This document shows, piece after piece, positions 33,186-41,488 of a stretch of DNA of 64,000 nucleotides. This DNA is from JALCOL01 sp022649665 (GTDB lineage Bacteria; Bacillota; Bacilli; Lactobacillales; Enterococcaceae). Location of the stretch: the NCBI GenBank assembly GCA_030372335.1, contig JAUDCW010000001.1, one strand, 5' to 3'. The notes below the pieces were generated by a model. That model searched no databases and was not told the origin of the DNA. It saw only the letters and a program-made list of their open reading frames with translations. The translations under genes were made by a program, and so were the position numbers. How positions within the stretch are numbered: position 1 is the stretch's first letter; each line of letters begins with the position of its first letter.

Positions 33186-33216
33186 TTTTATCAATGCTCC
33201 TCTTCCCTATTTGTAT

Positions 33217-33250
33217 AAAAAAACTGATCAGTGCGGCAAACACTGATCAG
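33217..33250 (-). terminator. Leader terminator (probable attenuator) before the CPBP gene
   Basis: A perfect 10-bp stem CTGATCAGTG/CACTGATCAG with a seven-base loop is followed on the minus strand by seven T residues. It lies upstream of the CPBP start and downstream of a TATAAT-like -10 (33289-33294), in the leader itself. A competing stem TCAGGAA/TTCCTGA (33247-33253 and 33263-33269) overlaps its arm. Confidence 0.65.
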
Positions 33251-33315
33251 GAATCGGCTCATTTCCTGAACCACGACAAATCAAATACATTATAGCAAAA
33301 AAAGGGAGAAATGAA

Positions 33316-33696
33316 ATGGGTTTATTTAATGGAATCATAGGCAACGCAACACAGGCAAGCCACTCTTTGGTAAAAAAGGAACTGGCAGATATTCTAATGC
33401 CGGAAGAAGAGGTCGATCTTGCATTCAAACTTGTCCGCGACTTGGTCGTTTTTACCGATTACCGCTTGATCGTGGTTGATAAACAAGGGATCACCGGCAA
33501 AAAAGCTGATTATAAGACATTTCCTTATAAAAGCATTTCTAGATTCAGTGTCGAAACTGCCGGCCACTTTGACCTGGACACTGAGCTAAAAATCTGGATC
33601 TCTGGCGCAGCCGAGCCAGCACAATCACTGCAGTTCCGCAAAGATAAGAATATCATCCAGATCCAGCAAGCCTTGGCAATCGCGATTTTGAAATGA
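33316..33696 (+). CDS. PH domain-containing protein (bacterial bPH type)
   Basis: The 126-aa protein is soluble and made mainly of beta strands, with the pattern DLVVFTDYRLIVVDKQG and YKTFPYKSISRFSVETAG typical of short bacterial PH domains (YvbH/YozO group). No enzymatic motif is present. It probably binds a protein or lipid ligand; its physiological role is unknown. GGGAG lies eight bases before the ATG. Confidence 0.88.
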   Translation: MGLFNGIIGNATQASHSLVKKELADILMPEEEVDLAFKLVRDLVVFTDYRLIVVDKQGITGKKADYKTFPYKSISRFSVETAGHFDLDTELKIWISGAAEPAQSLQFRKDKNIIQIQQALAIAILK

Positions 33697-33789
33697 AGAA
33701 GGCGATGACGAAGTTGCTCAAGGGCGGTCCAGCAAATCAAAAACATTTTGGGAACTACCTGCGAAATCCCTGCCAGCCATTAAAATAAT

Positions 33790-33829
33790 GCACAAAAAAA
33801 GGCCCCTGATTTTCTCAGGGTCCTTGCTT
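33790..33829 (-). terminator. Terminator of groES-groL
   Basis: An imperfect stem AAGGACCCTGAG against CTCAGGGGCCTT, followed on the minus strand by seven T residues, lies just after groL. Confidence 0.75.
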
Positions 33830-33839
33830 TTTATAGGGA

Positions 33840-35483
33840 TTACATCATGCCGCCCATTCCACCCATGCCGCCCATGGATGGGTCCATTGCTGGAGCCGCT
33901 TTTTCTGGTTCAGGTTTGTCAGCAACGACTGCTTCGGTAGTCAGCAGAAGAGCTGCGACAGAAGCGGCGTTTTGGAGAGCTGAACGGGTAACTTTGGTTG
34001 GGTCAACGATTCCGGCATCGATCATATTTGCCCAGTCGCCGTTGGCAGCGTTGAAGCCGATGCCTGCTTTGCTGTTCTTCAATTTATCGACGATGACCGA
34101 ACCTTCATAGCCGGCGTTTTCAGCGATTTGACGAACGGGTTCTTCCAAAGCGCGAATCACGATATTCATCCCGGTTGCTTCGTCGCCGTCTTTTTTCTCA
34201 GCTTCTTTTTGAACTTTGCCAATCACATTGACAAGCGCAGTTCCCCCGCCGGAAACGATTCCTTCTTCAACAGCAGCACGTGTTGCGTTCAAGGCATCTT
34301 CGATCCGCAATTTCAATTCTTTAAGTTCAGTTTCGGTTGCAGCTCCGACTTTGATCACGGCAACTCCGCCAGCTAATTTTGCCAAGCGTTCTTGCAGTTT
34401 CTCGCGGTCGAAGTCCGAAGTGGTTTCTTCGATCTGTGCTTTGATCATTTTTACGCGGTTTGCGATCGCGTCTTTGTCGCCAGCGCCTTCAACGATCGTC
34501 GTGTTGTCTTTATCAACAACGACTTTGCCAGCAGTCCCGAGTTGTTCGATCTTCGTATCTTTCAGTTCAAGACCAAGATCTTCCGTGATCACTGTTGCGC
34601 CAGTCAAAATCGCGATATCTTCAAGCATTGCTTTGCGGCGGTCGCCGAAGCCTGGTGCTTTGACAGCCACGACATTGAACGTGCCGCGCAATTTATTGAG
34701 AACCAACGTAGGAAGCGCTTCGCCGTCAACATCATCGGCGATGATCAAAAGCGGACGACCTTGTTGAACGATTTGTTCAAGCAAAGGAAGCACTTCTTGA
34801 ATGTTGGAGATTTTTTTATCTGTGATCAAGATGTATGGATTTTCCAAGTTGGCGATCATCTTGTCGTTATCAGTGACCATGTATTGTGAAAGGTATCCGC
34901 GATCGAATTGCATCCCTTCAACAACATCCAATTCAGTTTCGATCCCTTTAGATTCTTCGATCGTGATGACGCCGTCGTTACCGACTTTTTCCATTGCATC
35001 AGCAACTAATTTGCCGACATGTTCGCTGCTGGAAGAAACGGCTGCGACTTGCGCGATGGCATCTTTAGAGTCCACTTTTTCCGAGATCGCATGCAGCTCT
35101 TCAACCGCTGCTTTCGTTGCGTCTTCAATCCCACGGCGGATTCCCAAAGGATTTGCGCCAGCGGTAACGTTTTTCAAGCCTTCGCGGACGATTGCCTGTG
35201 TCAAAACAGTGGCAGTCGTTGTGCCGTCGCCAGCTACGTCATTCGTTTTGGAAGCAACTTCGGAAACAAGTTTTGCGCCCATGTTTTCAAAATGGTTTTC
35301 CAATTCGATTTCTTTCGCGATCGTCACCCCATCGTTTGTGATCAACGGAGAACCATAGCTTTTTTCAAGAACGACGTTGCGTCCTTTTGGCCCCAAGGTA
35401 ACTTTGACTGTATCAGCTAATGCATCGACCCCGCGCATCATTGCGGCACGAGCGTCTTCTGAAAATTTGATTTCTTTACTCAT
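33840..35483 (-). CDS. groL: 60-kDa chaperonin GroEL
   Basis: The chaperonin subunit folds proteins in the double-ring cavity with GroES and ATP. The 547-aa length is standard, with the ATP motif GDGTTTATVL and the C-terminal GGMGGMGGMM tail. It follows groES by 63 bp under the CIRCE-controlled promoter. Confidence 0.99.
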   Translation of the reverse strand: MSKEIKFSEDARAAMMRGVDALADTVKVTLGPKGRNVVLEKSYGSPLITNDGVTIAKEIELENHFENMGAKLVSEVASKTNDVAGDGTTTATVLTQAIVREGLKNVTAGANPLGIRRGIEDATKAAVEELHAISEKVDSKDAIAQVAAVSSSSEHVGKLVADAMEKVGNDGVITIEESKGIETELDVVEGMQFDRGYLSQYMVTDNDKMIANLENPYILITDKKISNIQEVLPLLEQIVQQGRPLLIIADDVDGEALPTLVLNKLRGTFNVVAVKAPGFGDRRKAMLEDIAILTGATVITEDLGLELKDTKIEQLGTAGKVVVDKDNTTIVEGAGDKDAIANRVKMIKAQIEETTSDFDREKLQERLAKLAGGVAVIKVGAATETELKELKLRIEDALNATRAAVEEGIVSGGGTALVNVIGKVQKEAEKKDGDEATGMNIVIRALEEPVRQIAENAGYEGSVIVDKLKNSKAGIGFNAANGDWANMIDAGIVDPTKVTRSALQNAASVAALLLTTEAVVADKPEPEKAAPAMDPSMGGMGGMGGMM

Positions 35484-35546
35484 CGAATCTGCACCTCATC
35501 ATTTTTATTTTTTTTATTTCAAATTGCGGATCTGTGAATTGCCCGA

Positions 35547-35831
35547 TTACTCAATAATCGCGGCAATATCTTTTTCGTGAACGATCAAGTATTCGTTCCC
35601 GTCGTATTTTACTTCCGTACCGGCGTATTTGTCGAAAAGTACTTTGTCGCCGACTTTAACAGTTGGCGCAATCACGTCGCCATTGTCATTTTTTGCACCG
35701 GCGCCGACTGCGATAACAGTTCCGGTTTGCGGTTTTTCTTGTGCAGCAGAAGCGAGAACGATTCCGCCGACAGTTTTTTCTTCTTCTTCAGATACTTCTA
35801 ATACGACACGATCACCTAATGGTTTCAACAC
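35547..35831 (-). CDS. groES: 10-kDa co-chaperonin GroES
   Basis: The co-chaperonin lid of GroEL is 94 aa, with the mobile loop region and the conserved PLGDRVV N terminus and YLIVHEKDI C terminus. The start is GTG 35831, with GGAGGG seven bases upstream; an ATG 15 nt further upstream lies in the ribosome site itself and is rejected. Confidence 0.98.
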   Translation of the reverse strand: MLKPLGDRVVLEVSEEEEKTVGGIVLASAAQEKPQTGTVIAVGAGAKNDNGDVIAPTVKVGDKVLFDKYAGTEVKYDGNEYLIVHEKDIAAIIE

Positions 35832-35867
35832 GATGTATCCCTCCAAAATGAGTATTGTTAAGATTGT

Positions 35868-35894
35868 TTAGCACTCTGGATCACCAAGTGCTAA
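35868..35894 (-). promoter_or_regulatory. CIRCE element 1 (HrcA operator)
   Basis: TTAGCACTC-N9-AAGTGCTAA differs from the perfect consensus (GAGTGCTAA) at one base. It lies between the groES -10 (35906-35911) and the groES start. It is the target of the HrcA heat-shock repressor. Confidence 0.95.
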
Positions 35895-35905
35895 TTCCAT
35901 TTACT

Positions 35906-35934
35906 ATAATACCGATTTCCATTTTCTTTTGCAA
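35906..35934 (-). promoter_or_regulatory. groES-groL promoter
   Basis: A -35 TTGCAA (35929-35934) and -10 TATTAT (35906-35911) are separated by 17 bp on the minus strand, between the two CIRCE elements. Confidence 0.8.
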
Positions 35935-35952
35935 GTTTTTTGATCTAAAAAA

Positions 35953-35979
35953 TTAGCATTCTTTCACCATGAGTGCTAA
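35953..35979. promoter_or_regulatory. CIRCE element 2 between divergent promoters
   Basis: TTAGCATTC-N9-GAGTGCTAA has one deviation in the left arm. It lies upstream of the groES -35 and, on the other side, about 10 bp before the -35 region of the divergent CPBP gene, so it could influence both. Confidence 0.9.
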
Positions 35980-36047
35980 AACTTACTAGTGCGAAATCCT
36001 TCTTCCTTATGATATACTCATGCTAGTTGATGGAAGGGAGGCACTTT

Positions 36048-36698
36048 ATGAAACGTGTACCTTATGCAATTTTGAACGTCGGCATCTACTTTGTAGTGCA
36101 GATGGTTCCTGTCGTTTATATGCTCGCGACCGGCTCGCAAAAAGCGGGTGTCAATGCGACGCTGATCTCATTTTTAGTTGGCGCACTCTTGATGGTTTTT
36201 TTCAGCACACGCTTGAAAGAACCGCTGGCGGTCGAACAAAAACCGCGCTTTCCGTCGGTTGGAGCTGCGATCGGCGTCGGCGCAATCGGGATCCTCATTC
36301 TCTTGTTCGTTCAAGGGATCGTCAGTAATATCGAAATCGTGTTCCTGCATGAAAGCGTTGATTCGCAAAATACGGATGCGATCTTGAAGATCATCAAGGC
36401 GAACTGGCTCTTTACGCTGACGACGGCGATCTGCGCGCCGATCATGGAAGAATTCGTTTTCCGGCGCTCGATCATCGGCGTGTTCGGCAACCGGATCAAC
36501 TTCTGGCTGGCCGCGACGCTGTCCTCGATCTTGTTCGCGTTCATCCACATGGACGGTCATCTCCTGCTTTACTTCGCAATGGGAATGACCCTTTCGATCC
36601 TTTATCGGCTGACGGGCCGTATTTGGACCTCGATCATCGCGCACGCCGGCATGAACGCATTCGTCGTGCTTGTGCAGCTCTTGCTGTTCGTTCACTAA
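36048..36698 (+). CDS. CPBP family intramembrane metalloprotease
   Basis: The 216-aa protein has about six hydrophobic segments and the CPBP signature EEFVFRRS near residue 140, with the second histidine motif AFIHMDGH. The start ATG 36048 follows GGAAGGGAGG. A gene of this family often lies beside groESL in lactic acid bacteria. Its probable promoter (TATACT at 36013-36018) is close to CIRCE element 2. Substrate unknown. Confidence 0.88.
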   Translation: MKRVPYAILNVGIYFVVQMVPVVYMLATGSQKAGVNATLISFLVGALLMVFFSTRLKEPLAVEQKPRFPSVGAAIGVGAIGILILLFVQGIVSNIEIVFLHESVDSQNTDAILKIIKANWLFTLTTAICAPIMEEFVFRRSIIGVFGNRINFWLAATLSSILFAFIHMDGHLLLYFAMGMTLSILYRLTGRIWTSIIAHAGMNAFVVLVQLLLFVH

Positions 36699-36714
36699 AA
36701 AAGAAAATTTCCAC

Positions 36715-36749
36715 AAAAGGGACCCTGACGCTTGTCAGAGTCCCTTTTT
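36715..36749. terminator. Terminator after the CPBP gene
   Basis: A perfect AAAAGGGACCCTGAC ... GTCAGAGTCCCTTTTT-type stem, with one mismatch, flanked by A and T runs, ends the CPBP transcript and may serve the converging rex gene. Confidence 0.8.
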
Positions 36750-36751
36750 CC

Positions 36752-36796
36752 GGATTATCTCTCAAAGCTGGACCCTTTTGTCACAGCCTCTTGATT
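36752..36796 (-). repeat. Fragment R5 of the dispersed repeat
   Basis: CTCAAAGCTGGACCCTTTTGTCACAGCCTC-like text (about 36759-36792) matches the arm of the dispersed repeat (TTCTCGAAGCTGGACACTTTTG in R1 on the minus strand). Only one arm is present. Confidence 0.5.
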
Positions 36797-36819
36797 TAAA
36801 ATGTGCTGAAATCGATTGC

Positions 36820-37446
36820 TTAATAGTGGCGCAAAAAATAGATCAGTGTCTGCAGCTCATTGGTCAAATCGACATTTTGGACGAACATCTGCTTCGGCAC
36901 AATCAGGCGCGCCGGGGTAAAGTTCAAGATCCCTTTGATCCCTGATTCGACTAAAAGATTCGTGACAAACTGCGCATTCTCGACCGGAACCGTCAAAATC
37001 GCGATCTCGATCTGCTGGAGCTGGAGCTGCTCGACCATTTCGTCGATCGAATAGACCGGGATCCCGTCGATCACGCGGCCGATGATTTCCGACTTTGTAT
37101 CAAAAGCGGCTGCGACGCGAATGCTGGCATTGCGGTGGAAACGGTAGCGCAACAAGGCACTCCCCAGATTTCCGACCCCGACCAGTGCAACATTTGTCAG
37201 ATCGTCTTCGCTCAGCGTTTTGGCAAAAAAATTCATCAATGTTTCGACATCGTATCCGTATCCGCGTTTCCCAAGTTCACCGAAATAAGAAAAATCTCGG
37301 CGGATCGTTGCGCTGTCGACTTGGACTGCTTCGCTCAATTCAGTTGAAGAAATCTTCGTCTTTCCCGCTTCATGAAAAATACGCAAATAGCGATAATAAA
37401 GCGGCAAGCGGCGCGCTGTCGCTTTCGGAATTGATTGTTTTTTCAA
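36820..37446 (-). CDS. rex: Redox-sensing transcriptional repressor Rex
   Basis: Rex binds NADH/NAD+ and controls fermentation and respiration genes. The 208-aa protein has a winged helix (QSIPKATARRLPLYYRYL) and a Rossmann domain with GVGNLGSALLRY. The true start is probably the TTG at 37446, because GGAGGA lies seven bases upstream; the ATG at 37461 is inside that ribosome site and gives a longer leader. The TTG start yields the usual Rex N terminus KKQSIPKATARRL. Confidence 0.95.
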   Translation of the reverse strand: MKKQSIPKATARRLPLYYRYLRIFHEAGKTKISSTELSEAVQVDSATIRRDFSYFGELGKRGYGYDVETLMNFFAKTLSEDDLTNVALVGVGNLGSALLRYRFHRNASIRVAAAFDTKSEIIGRVIDGIPVYSIDEMVEQLQLQQIEIAILTVPVENAQFVTNLLVESGIKGILNFTPARLIVPKQMFVQNVDLTNELQTLIYFLRHY

Positions 37447-37465
37447 TGCTTCTTCCTCCATCCCC

Positions 37466-37512
37466 GATAAAGGTGATACCTTTATCTTAAAGTAAACCCT
37501 TTCTTTTTGCAA
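37466..37512 (-). promoter_or_regulatory. rex promoter with a perfect palindrome downstream
   Basis: A -35 TTGCAA (37507-37512) and -10 TAAGAT (37484-37489) are 17 bp apart. The 21-bp perfect palindrome GATAAAGGT-GAT-ACCTTTATC (37466-37486) overlaps the -10 and lies before the start codon. It does not match the Rex site (TTGTGAN6TCACAA), so the binding protein, if any, is unknown. Confidence 0.55.
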
Positions 37513-37601
37513 AATAATTTTTACCCGCGCAAAAGCACGTTACTCCCACACTGATTATGATACACTAAGATAGAGATTTTTAAGCTGAAAGGAAGAAAAT
37601 A

Positions 37602-39530
37602 ATGATTTTATTGCAAGCGAGCGACTTGGCACGCTTTTTTGGTGCGGATGTGTTGTTCGAACATTTGAATATAGAGATCGAAGAAAAAAGCCGGATCGCG
37701 CTGGTCGGCCGCAACGGCGCCGGCAAATCGACACTCCTCAAAATGCTGGTCGGTGAAGAATCTCCCGACGCCGGTCAGATCAATCAAAAGAAAAATATGA
37801 CGCTCGGTTATTTAGCGCAAAATGCCGGTTTCAACAGCGAGAAAACGGTCTGGAAAGAAATGATTTCCGCCTTCGATCCGCTGAAAAAGATGGAAGCGCG
37901 GATGCACGTTTTAGAAGCGCAAATGGGCGAAAGCGCAGATCCGCAGATTTTTAAAGAATATGATCAGCTCCTCCATGACTTCGAAGCAAAAAACGGCTAC
38001 GGCTACGAATCAGAAACACGTTCGGTCCTGCACGGCTTCAGCTTTGACGAAAGTTTTTACGAACAGCCGATCAATACGCTTTCCGGCGGCCAGAAAACGC
38101 GTCTCGCTCTTGCGAAGCTGCTGCTTTTAAAGCCGGATCTGTTGGTGCTGGATGAACCGACGAACCACTTGGACATCGAAACATTGAGTTGGCTCGAAAA
38201 CTATTTGCAAGGATACTCCGGCGCACTTTTGATCGTCAGCCATGACCGCTATTTTTTGGATAAGATCGCGACAGAAGTACTCGAGCTGAGCCGCCATCAT
38301 TTGAAAAAATATACCGGCAATTATTCGCGCTATTTGGATCAAAAAGCAGTCCAGCTCGCTTCTGAGTGGAAGCAATACGAAAAGCAGCAGACTGAGATCA
38401 GCAAGATGGAAGACTTCGTCAATCGCAACTTGGCGCGCGCTTCAACGACCAAACGCGCCCAGAGCCGTCAAAAAGCGCTTGCGAAAATGGACCGGATGGA
38501 TCGGCCGCAAAACAAAGAAAAATCGGCGCACTATCTTTTCCACATCGACCGCACCTCCGGCAATATCGTACTGGAACTCGAAGACGGCGTGATCGGCTAC
38601 GAAGACGCGGTGATCTCTCAAAATATCGAGCTCGACATCCGCAAAGGCGACGCGATCGCCTTGATCGGTCCAAACGGCGTTGGCAAGTCGACACTTTTGA
38701 AAGGGATCGTCGGTCTCCATCCGCTGCTCGCAGGCAAAATGCGCCTCGGCACGAATGTCGATATCGGCTATTACGACCAAGAGCAGCAGCAGCTCGTCGG
38801 CAATAAAACCGTTTTAGCGGAACTTTGGGATGAACATCCAACGACTCCGGAAAAAGAGATCCGGACCGTTCTGGGAAATTTTCTGTTCAGCGGCGACGAT
38901 GTGAAAAAGACCGTCAACCTGCTGAGCGGCGGTGAAAAAGCCCGCTTATCGCTGGCAAAACTCGCGATGCAAGCCGAGAATTTCCTGATCCTCGATGAAC
39001 CGACCAACCATCTCGATATCGACAATAAAGAAGTCTTGGAAAATGCCTTGATCGATTATCCCGGTACGCTGTTTTTCGTCAGCCACGACCGCTATTTCAT
39101 CAATCGGCTCGCTAACAAAGTCGTCGAATTGACCGAAGACGGCAGCAAGCTCTATTTGGGCGATTATGATTATTATCTTGAGAAAAAACAAGAAGAACTC
39201 GAGATCAACGAAGCAGCCGAAGCAGAACGACTTGCCGCCCTGCCGGAAGAAACCACCAAAAAGCCGGCGTTCAAAAATAAGGACCAGCAGAAACTCGAAC
39301 GTTCGCTGGAGCGCAAGATCGCCGCCCTCGAAGAAGAACTCGCCAAACTGGATGAGGCGATCGATCGCCTCCAAGCAAAAATGATCGAACCAGATAACTT
39401 GAACGATCACGAAAAACTCCTCGAGATCGATACCGAATTAAAAGCAGTACAGCAAAAACAAGAAGAACGCTTGGATGAATGGGAAAGCTTGAGTATTGAA
39501 CTAGAAGAAGTGCAGAAAAAAGAATCCTAG
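37602..39530 (+). CDS. ABC-F family ATPase
   Basis: The 642-aa protein has two ATPase domains without membrane segments: Walker A GRNGAGKST with SGGQKTR, and GPNGVGKST with SGGEKAR, both with LDEPTNHLD Walker B motifs. A charged linker and a C-terminal coiled coil (about residues 555-640) complete the ABC-F layout. ABC-F proteins act on the ribosome E site and can protect against antibiotics or rescue stalled translation. Position beside rex matches YdiF of Bacillus. The start ATG has AAAGGAAG upstream. Confidence 0.95.
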   Translation: MILLQASDLARFFGADVLFEHLNIEIEEKSRIALVGRNGAGKSTLLKMLVGEESPDAGQINQKKNMTLGYLAQNAGFNSEKTVWKEMISAFDPLKKMEARMHVLEAQMGESADPQIFKEYDQLLHDFEAKNGYGYESETRSVLHGFSFDESFYEQPINTLSGGQKTRLALAKLLLLKPDLLVLDEPTNHLDIETLSWLENYLQGYSGALLIVSHDRYFLDKIATEVLELSRHHLKKYTGNYSRYLDQKAVQLASEWKQYEKQQTEISKMEDFVNRNLARASTTKRAQSRQKALAKMDRMDRPQNKEKSAHYLFHIDRTSGNIVLELEDGVIGYEDAVISQNIELDIRKGDAIALIGPNGVGKSTLLKGIVGLHPLLAGKMRLGTNVDIGYYDQEQQQLVGNKTVLAELWDEHPTTPEKEIRTVLGNFLFSGDDVKKTVNLLSGGEKARLSLAKLAMQAENFLILDEPTNHLDIDNKEVLENALIDYPGTLFFVSHDRYFINRLANKVVELTEDGSKLYLGDYDYYLEKKQEELEINEAAEAERLAALPEETTKKPAFKNKDQQKLERSLERKIAALEEELAKLDEAIDRLQAKMIEPDNLNDHEKLLEIDTELKAVQQKQEERLDEWESLSIELEEVQKKES

Positions 39531-39535
39531 AAAAT

Positions 39536-39576
39536 AAAACGCGGCCGCTAGCGAAATTCGCTGGCGGCCGTTTCTT
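39536..39576. terminator. Bidirectional terminator between ABC-F and potD genes
   Basis: A 14-bp stem CGGCCGCtAGCGAA against TTCGCTgGCGGCCG with one mismatch and a short loop, flanked by T runs on each strand. Confidence 0.8.
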
Positions 39577-40649
39577 TATTTTTTGTACATTTTGAATTCC
39601 AAAAACAGATCATTATATTCCTGCAGTTTTTCCGGTCCGAGGTTTTTGTAGACTTCGAGGTGCTGGATCGTGTTGTCTGCCGGATAAAATTGTGGATCAT
39701 TTCGAACATCTTTCGGCAAATATTGAAGTGCTTTTTTGTTCGGCGTCGAATAGCCGATATATTCAGCATTTTGTGCGGCGTTTTTCGGTTCGAGCATAAA
39801 ATTGATAAATTCGTAAGCGCCCTTTTTGTTTTTGACCGTTTTCGGGATCACGATATTATCGAACCACAAGTTGGAGCCTTCTGACGGGATCACATAGTGC
39901 AGATGCTCATTAGCAGCGAGCATATCGGCCGCTTCACCGGAAAACGTTACAGCGACGCTTGCTTCTTCATTGATCATATACATTTTGATCTCATCAGCAA
40001 CGATCGCTTTGACGTTCGGTGTCAGTCCGCTGAGTTTATTTTTGGCAGCGACTAATTTTTTCGAGTCTGTGCTGTTGAGCGACTCACCCATACTATTGAG
40101 CGAAAGACCGATCACTTCGCGTGCGCCGTCGATCAGCATCAGCTGGTCGCGCAGTTTCGTACTCCACAAATCGTCCCAATGTTTGATCTCGCCGGCTTTG
40201 ACGAATTTATCATTGTACACGATCCCGAGAGTTCCCCAAAAATACGGGATCGAATAGTTGTTGTCCGGATCGAAATCGAGATTCATGAAGCGCGGATCGA
40301 TATTCTCGAGTCCTTTGATCTTCGAATGGTCGAGCTTTTCGACCATTCCTTCTTTCATCATGCGGTCGATCATGTATTCACTTGGGATCGCGATGTCATA
40401 AGCGGTCCCGCCTTGATTGATCTTGGTATACATCGCTTCGTTGCTGTCGAATGTTTCATAGCTGACTTTATAACCGGTCTCTTTTTCAAATTTTTTGATC
40501 AGTGCCGGATCGATATAGTCGCCCCAGTTATAGATCGTCAGCGAATTGCTGCCGGTCTGCCCCTGCGCTCTTTGCATGTGGCGCGAAGCAAGCGTCAATA
40601 ACAGAATGATCGCGATGATCCCGATAAACAGTGATTTCAAGCGTTTCAT
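39576..40649 (-). CDS. potD: Spermidine/putrescine-binding protein
   Basis: This is the extracellular solute-binding protein of the polyamine ABC importer. The 357-aa protein starts with a hydrophobic membrane anchor segment (LFIGIIAIILLLTLA); there is no lipobox cysteine that I can see. The family motifs NWGDYIDPALIKKFEKETG and AYDIAIPSEYMIDRMM are clear. It overlaps potC by 4 nt and is last in the potABCD operon. Confidence 0.96.
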   Translation of the reverse strand: MKRLKSLFIGIIAIILLLTLASRHMQRAQGQTGSNSLTIYNWGDYIDPALIKKFEKETGYKVSYETFDSNEAMYTKINQGGTAYDIAIPSEYMIDRMMKEGMVEKLDHSKIKGLENIDPRFMNLDFDPDNNYSIPYFWGTLGIVYNDKFVKAGEIKHWDDLWSTKLRDQLMLIDGAREVIGLSLNSMGESLNSTDSKKLVAAKNKLSGLTPNVKAIVADEIKMYMINEEASVAVTFSGEAADMLAANEHLHYVIPSEGSNLWFDNIVIPKTVKNKKGAYEFINFMLEPKNAAQNAEYIGYSTPNKKALQYLPKDVRNDPQFYPADNTIQHLEVYKNLGPEKLQEYNDLFLEFKMYKK

Positions 40650-41488
40650 AAGAGATCACTCGCCTCGCTTTCTTTTTTGTTGCGGCGCAGACGGCGCGAC
40701 ATATTGTCTTTGGAGATATAGTAGTAGCCGACGACGAGGATCAGCGAAAACAAGAAGACCATCGTACTCAGGGCATTGATCTCAAGGCTGATCCCTTGGC
40801 GCGCCCGTGAGTAGATCTCGACGGAAAGCGTCGTAAAACCATTGCCGGTCACGAAAAACGTCACCGCAAAGTCATCCAGCGAATACGTGAATGCCATAAA
40901 GTAGCCGGCAATGATTCCCGGGGTCAAAAACGGCAAAATGATCTTTTGGATCACTTGCGGAGTGCTTGCTCCCAAATCACGCGCCGCATCGATCATCGCC
41001 GGATTCATCTCGCGCAGTTTCGGCAGGACCATCAACACGACGATCGGGATGCTGAAAGCGATATGGCTCAAAAGCACGCTGCCGAAGCCGAGCGAGAACT
41101 GTTTGAAGACATTCCCGAAGAAAGTGAACAAGATCAAGAAGCTCGCGCCGATGATAACGTCCGGGGACACCATCAGAATATTGTTCACGCCGAGAAGACT
41201 CGTGCGGTACAAGCGGCTTTTCGTATAATAGATCGCCATTGCGCCGAATGTCCCGATCATTGTTGCCAAAAGTGCGGAAAGAAATGCGAGCATAAAAGTA
41301 TTCAGCACGATCTCGATCAAACGCGAGTCGGCAAACAATTCTTGATAATGACTGAAGGTAAACCCTTCAAAATGCGACATCCCTTCGCCGCTGTTGAATG
41401 AATAATAGATCAAGTAAGCGATCGGCAAATATAACAGAATGAAGACGATCACTAAATAAACGTTCGACCATTTGAATTTGCGCATCAT
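40646..41488 (-). CDS. potC: Spermidine/putrescine ABC transporter permease
   Basis: One of two permease subunits of the polyamine importer. The 280-aa protein has six membrane segments and the EAA loop ARDLGASTPQVIQKIILPFLTPG. Two consecutive ATG codons (41488 and 41485) could start translation; GGGGGAG lies five and eight bases away. It overlaps potB and potD by 4 nt each. Confidence 0.95.
   Translation of the reverse strand: MMRKFKWSNVYLVIVFILLYLPIAYLIYYSFNSGEGMSHFEGFTFSHYQELFADSRLIEIVLNTFMLAFLSALLATMIGTFGAMAIYYTKSRLYRTSLLGVNNILMVSPDVIIGASFLILFTFFGNVFKQFSLGFGSVLLSHIAFSIPIVVLMVLPKLREMNPAMIDAARDLGASTPQVIQKIILPFLTPGIIAGYFMAFTYSLDDFAVTFFVTGNGFTTLSVEIYSRARQGISLEINALSTMVFLFSLILVVGYYYISKDNMSRRLRRNKKESEASDLL

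Noticed and set aside
33840..35580. Several long frames on the plus strand opposite groL
   Set aside because: They are shadows of the groL coding sequence; no ribosome site and unusual composition.
36048..36698. Abortive infection (Abi) defence gene
   Set aside because: CPBP proteins carry the old Abi name, but the gene lies beside groESL, has no toxin partner and no defence neighbours; a housekeeping or bacteriocin-immunity type is more likely.
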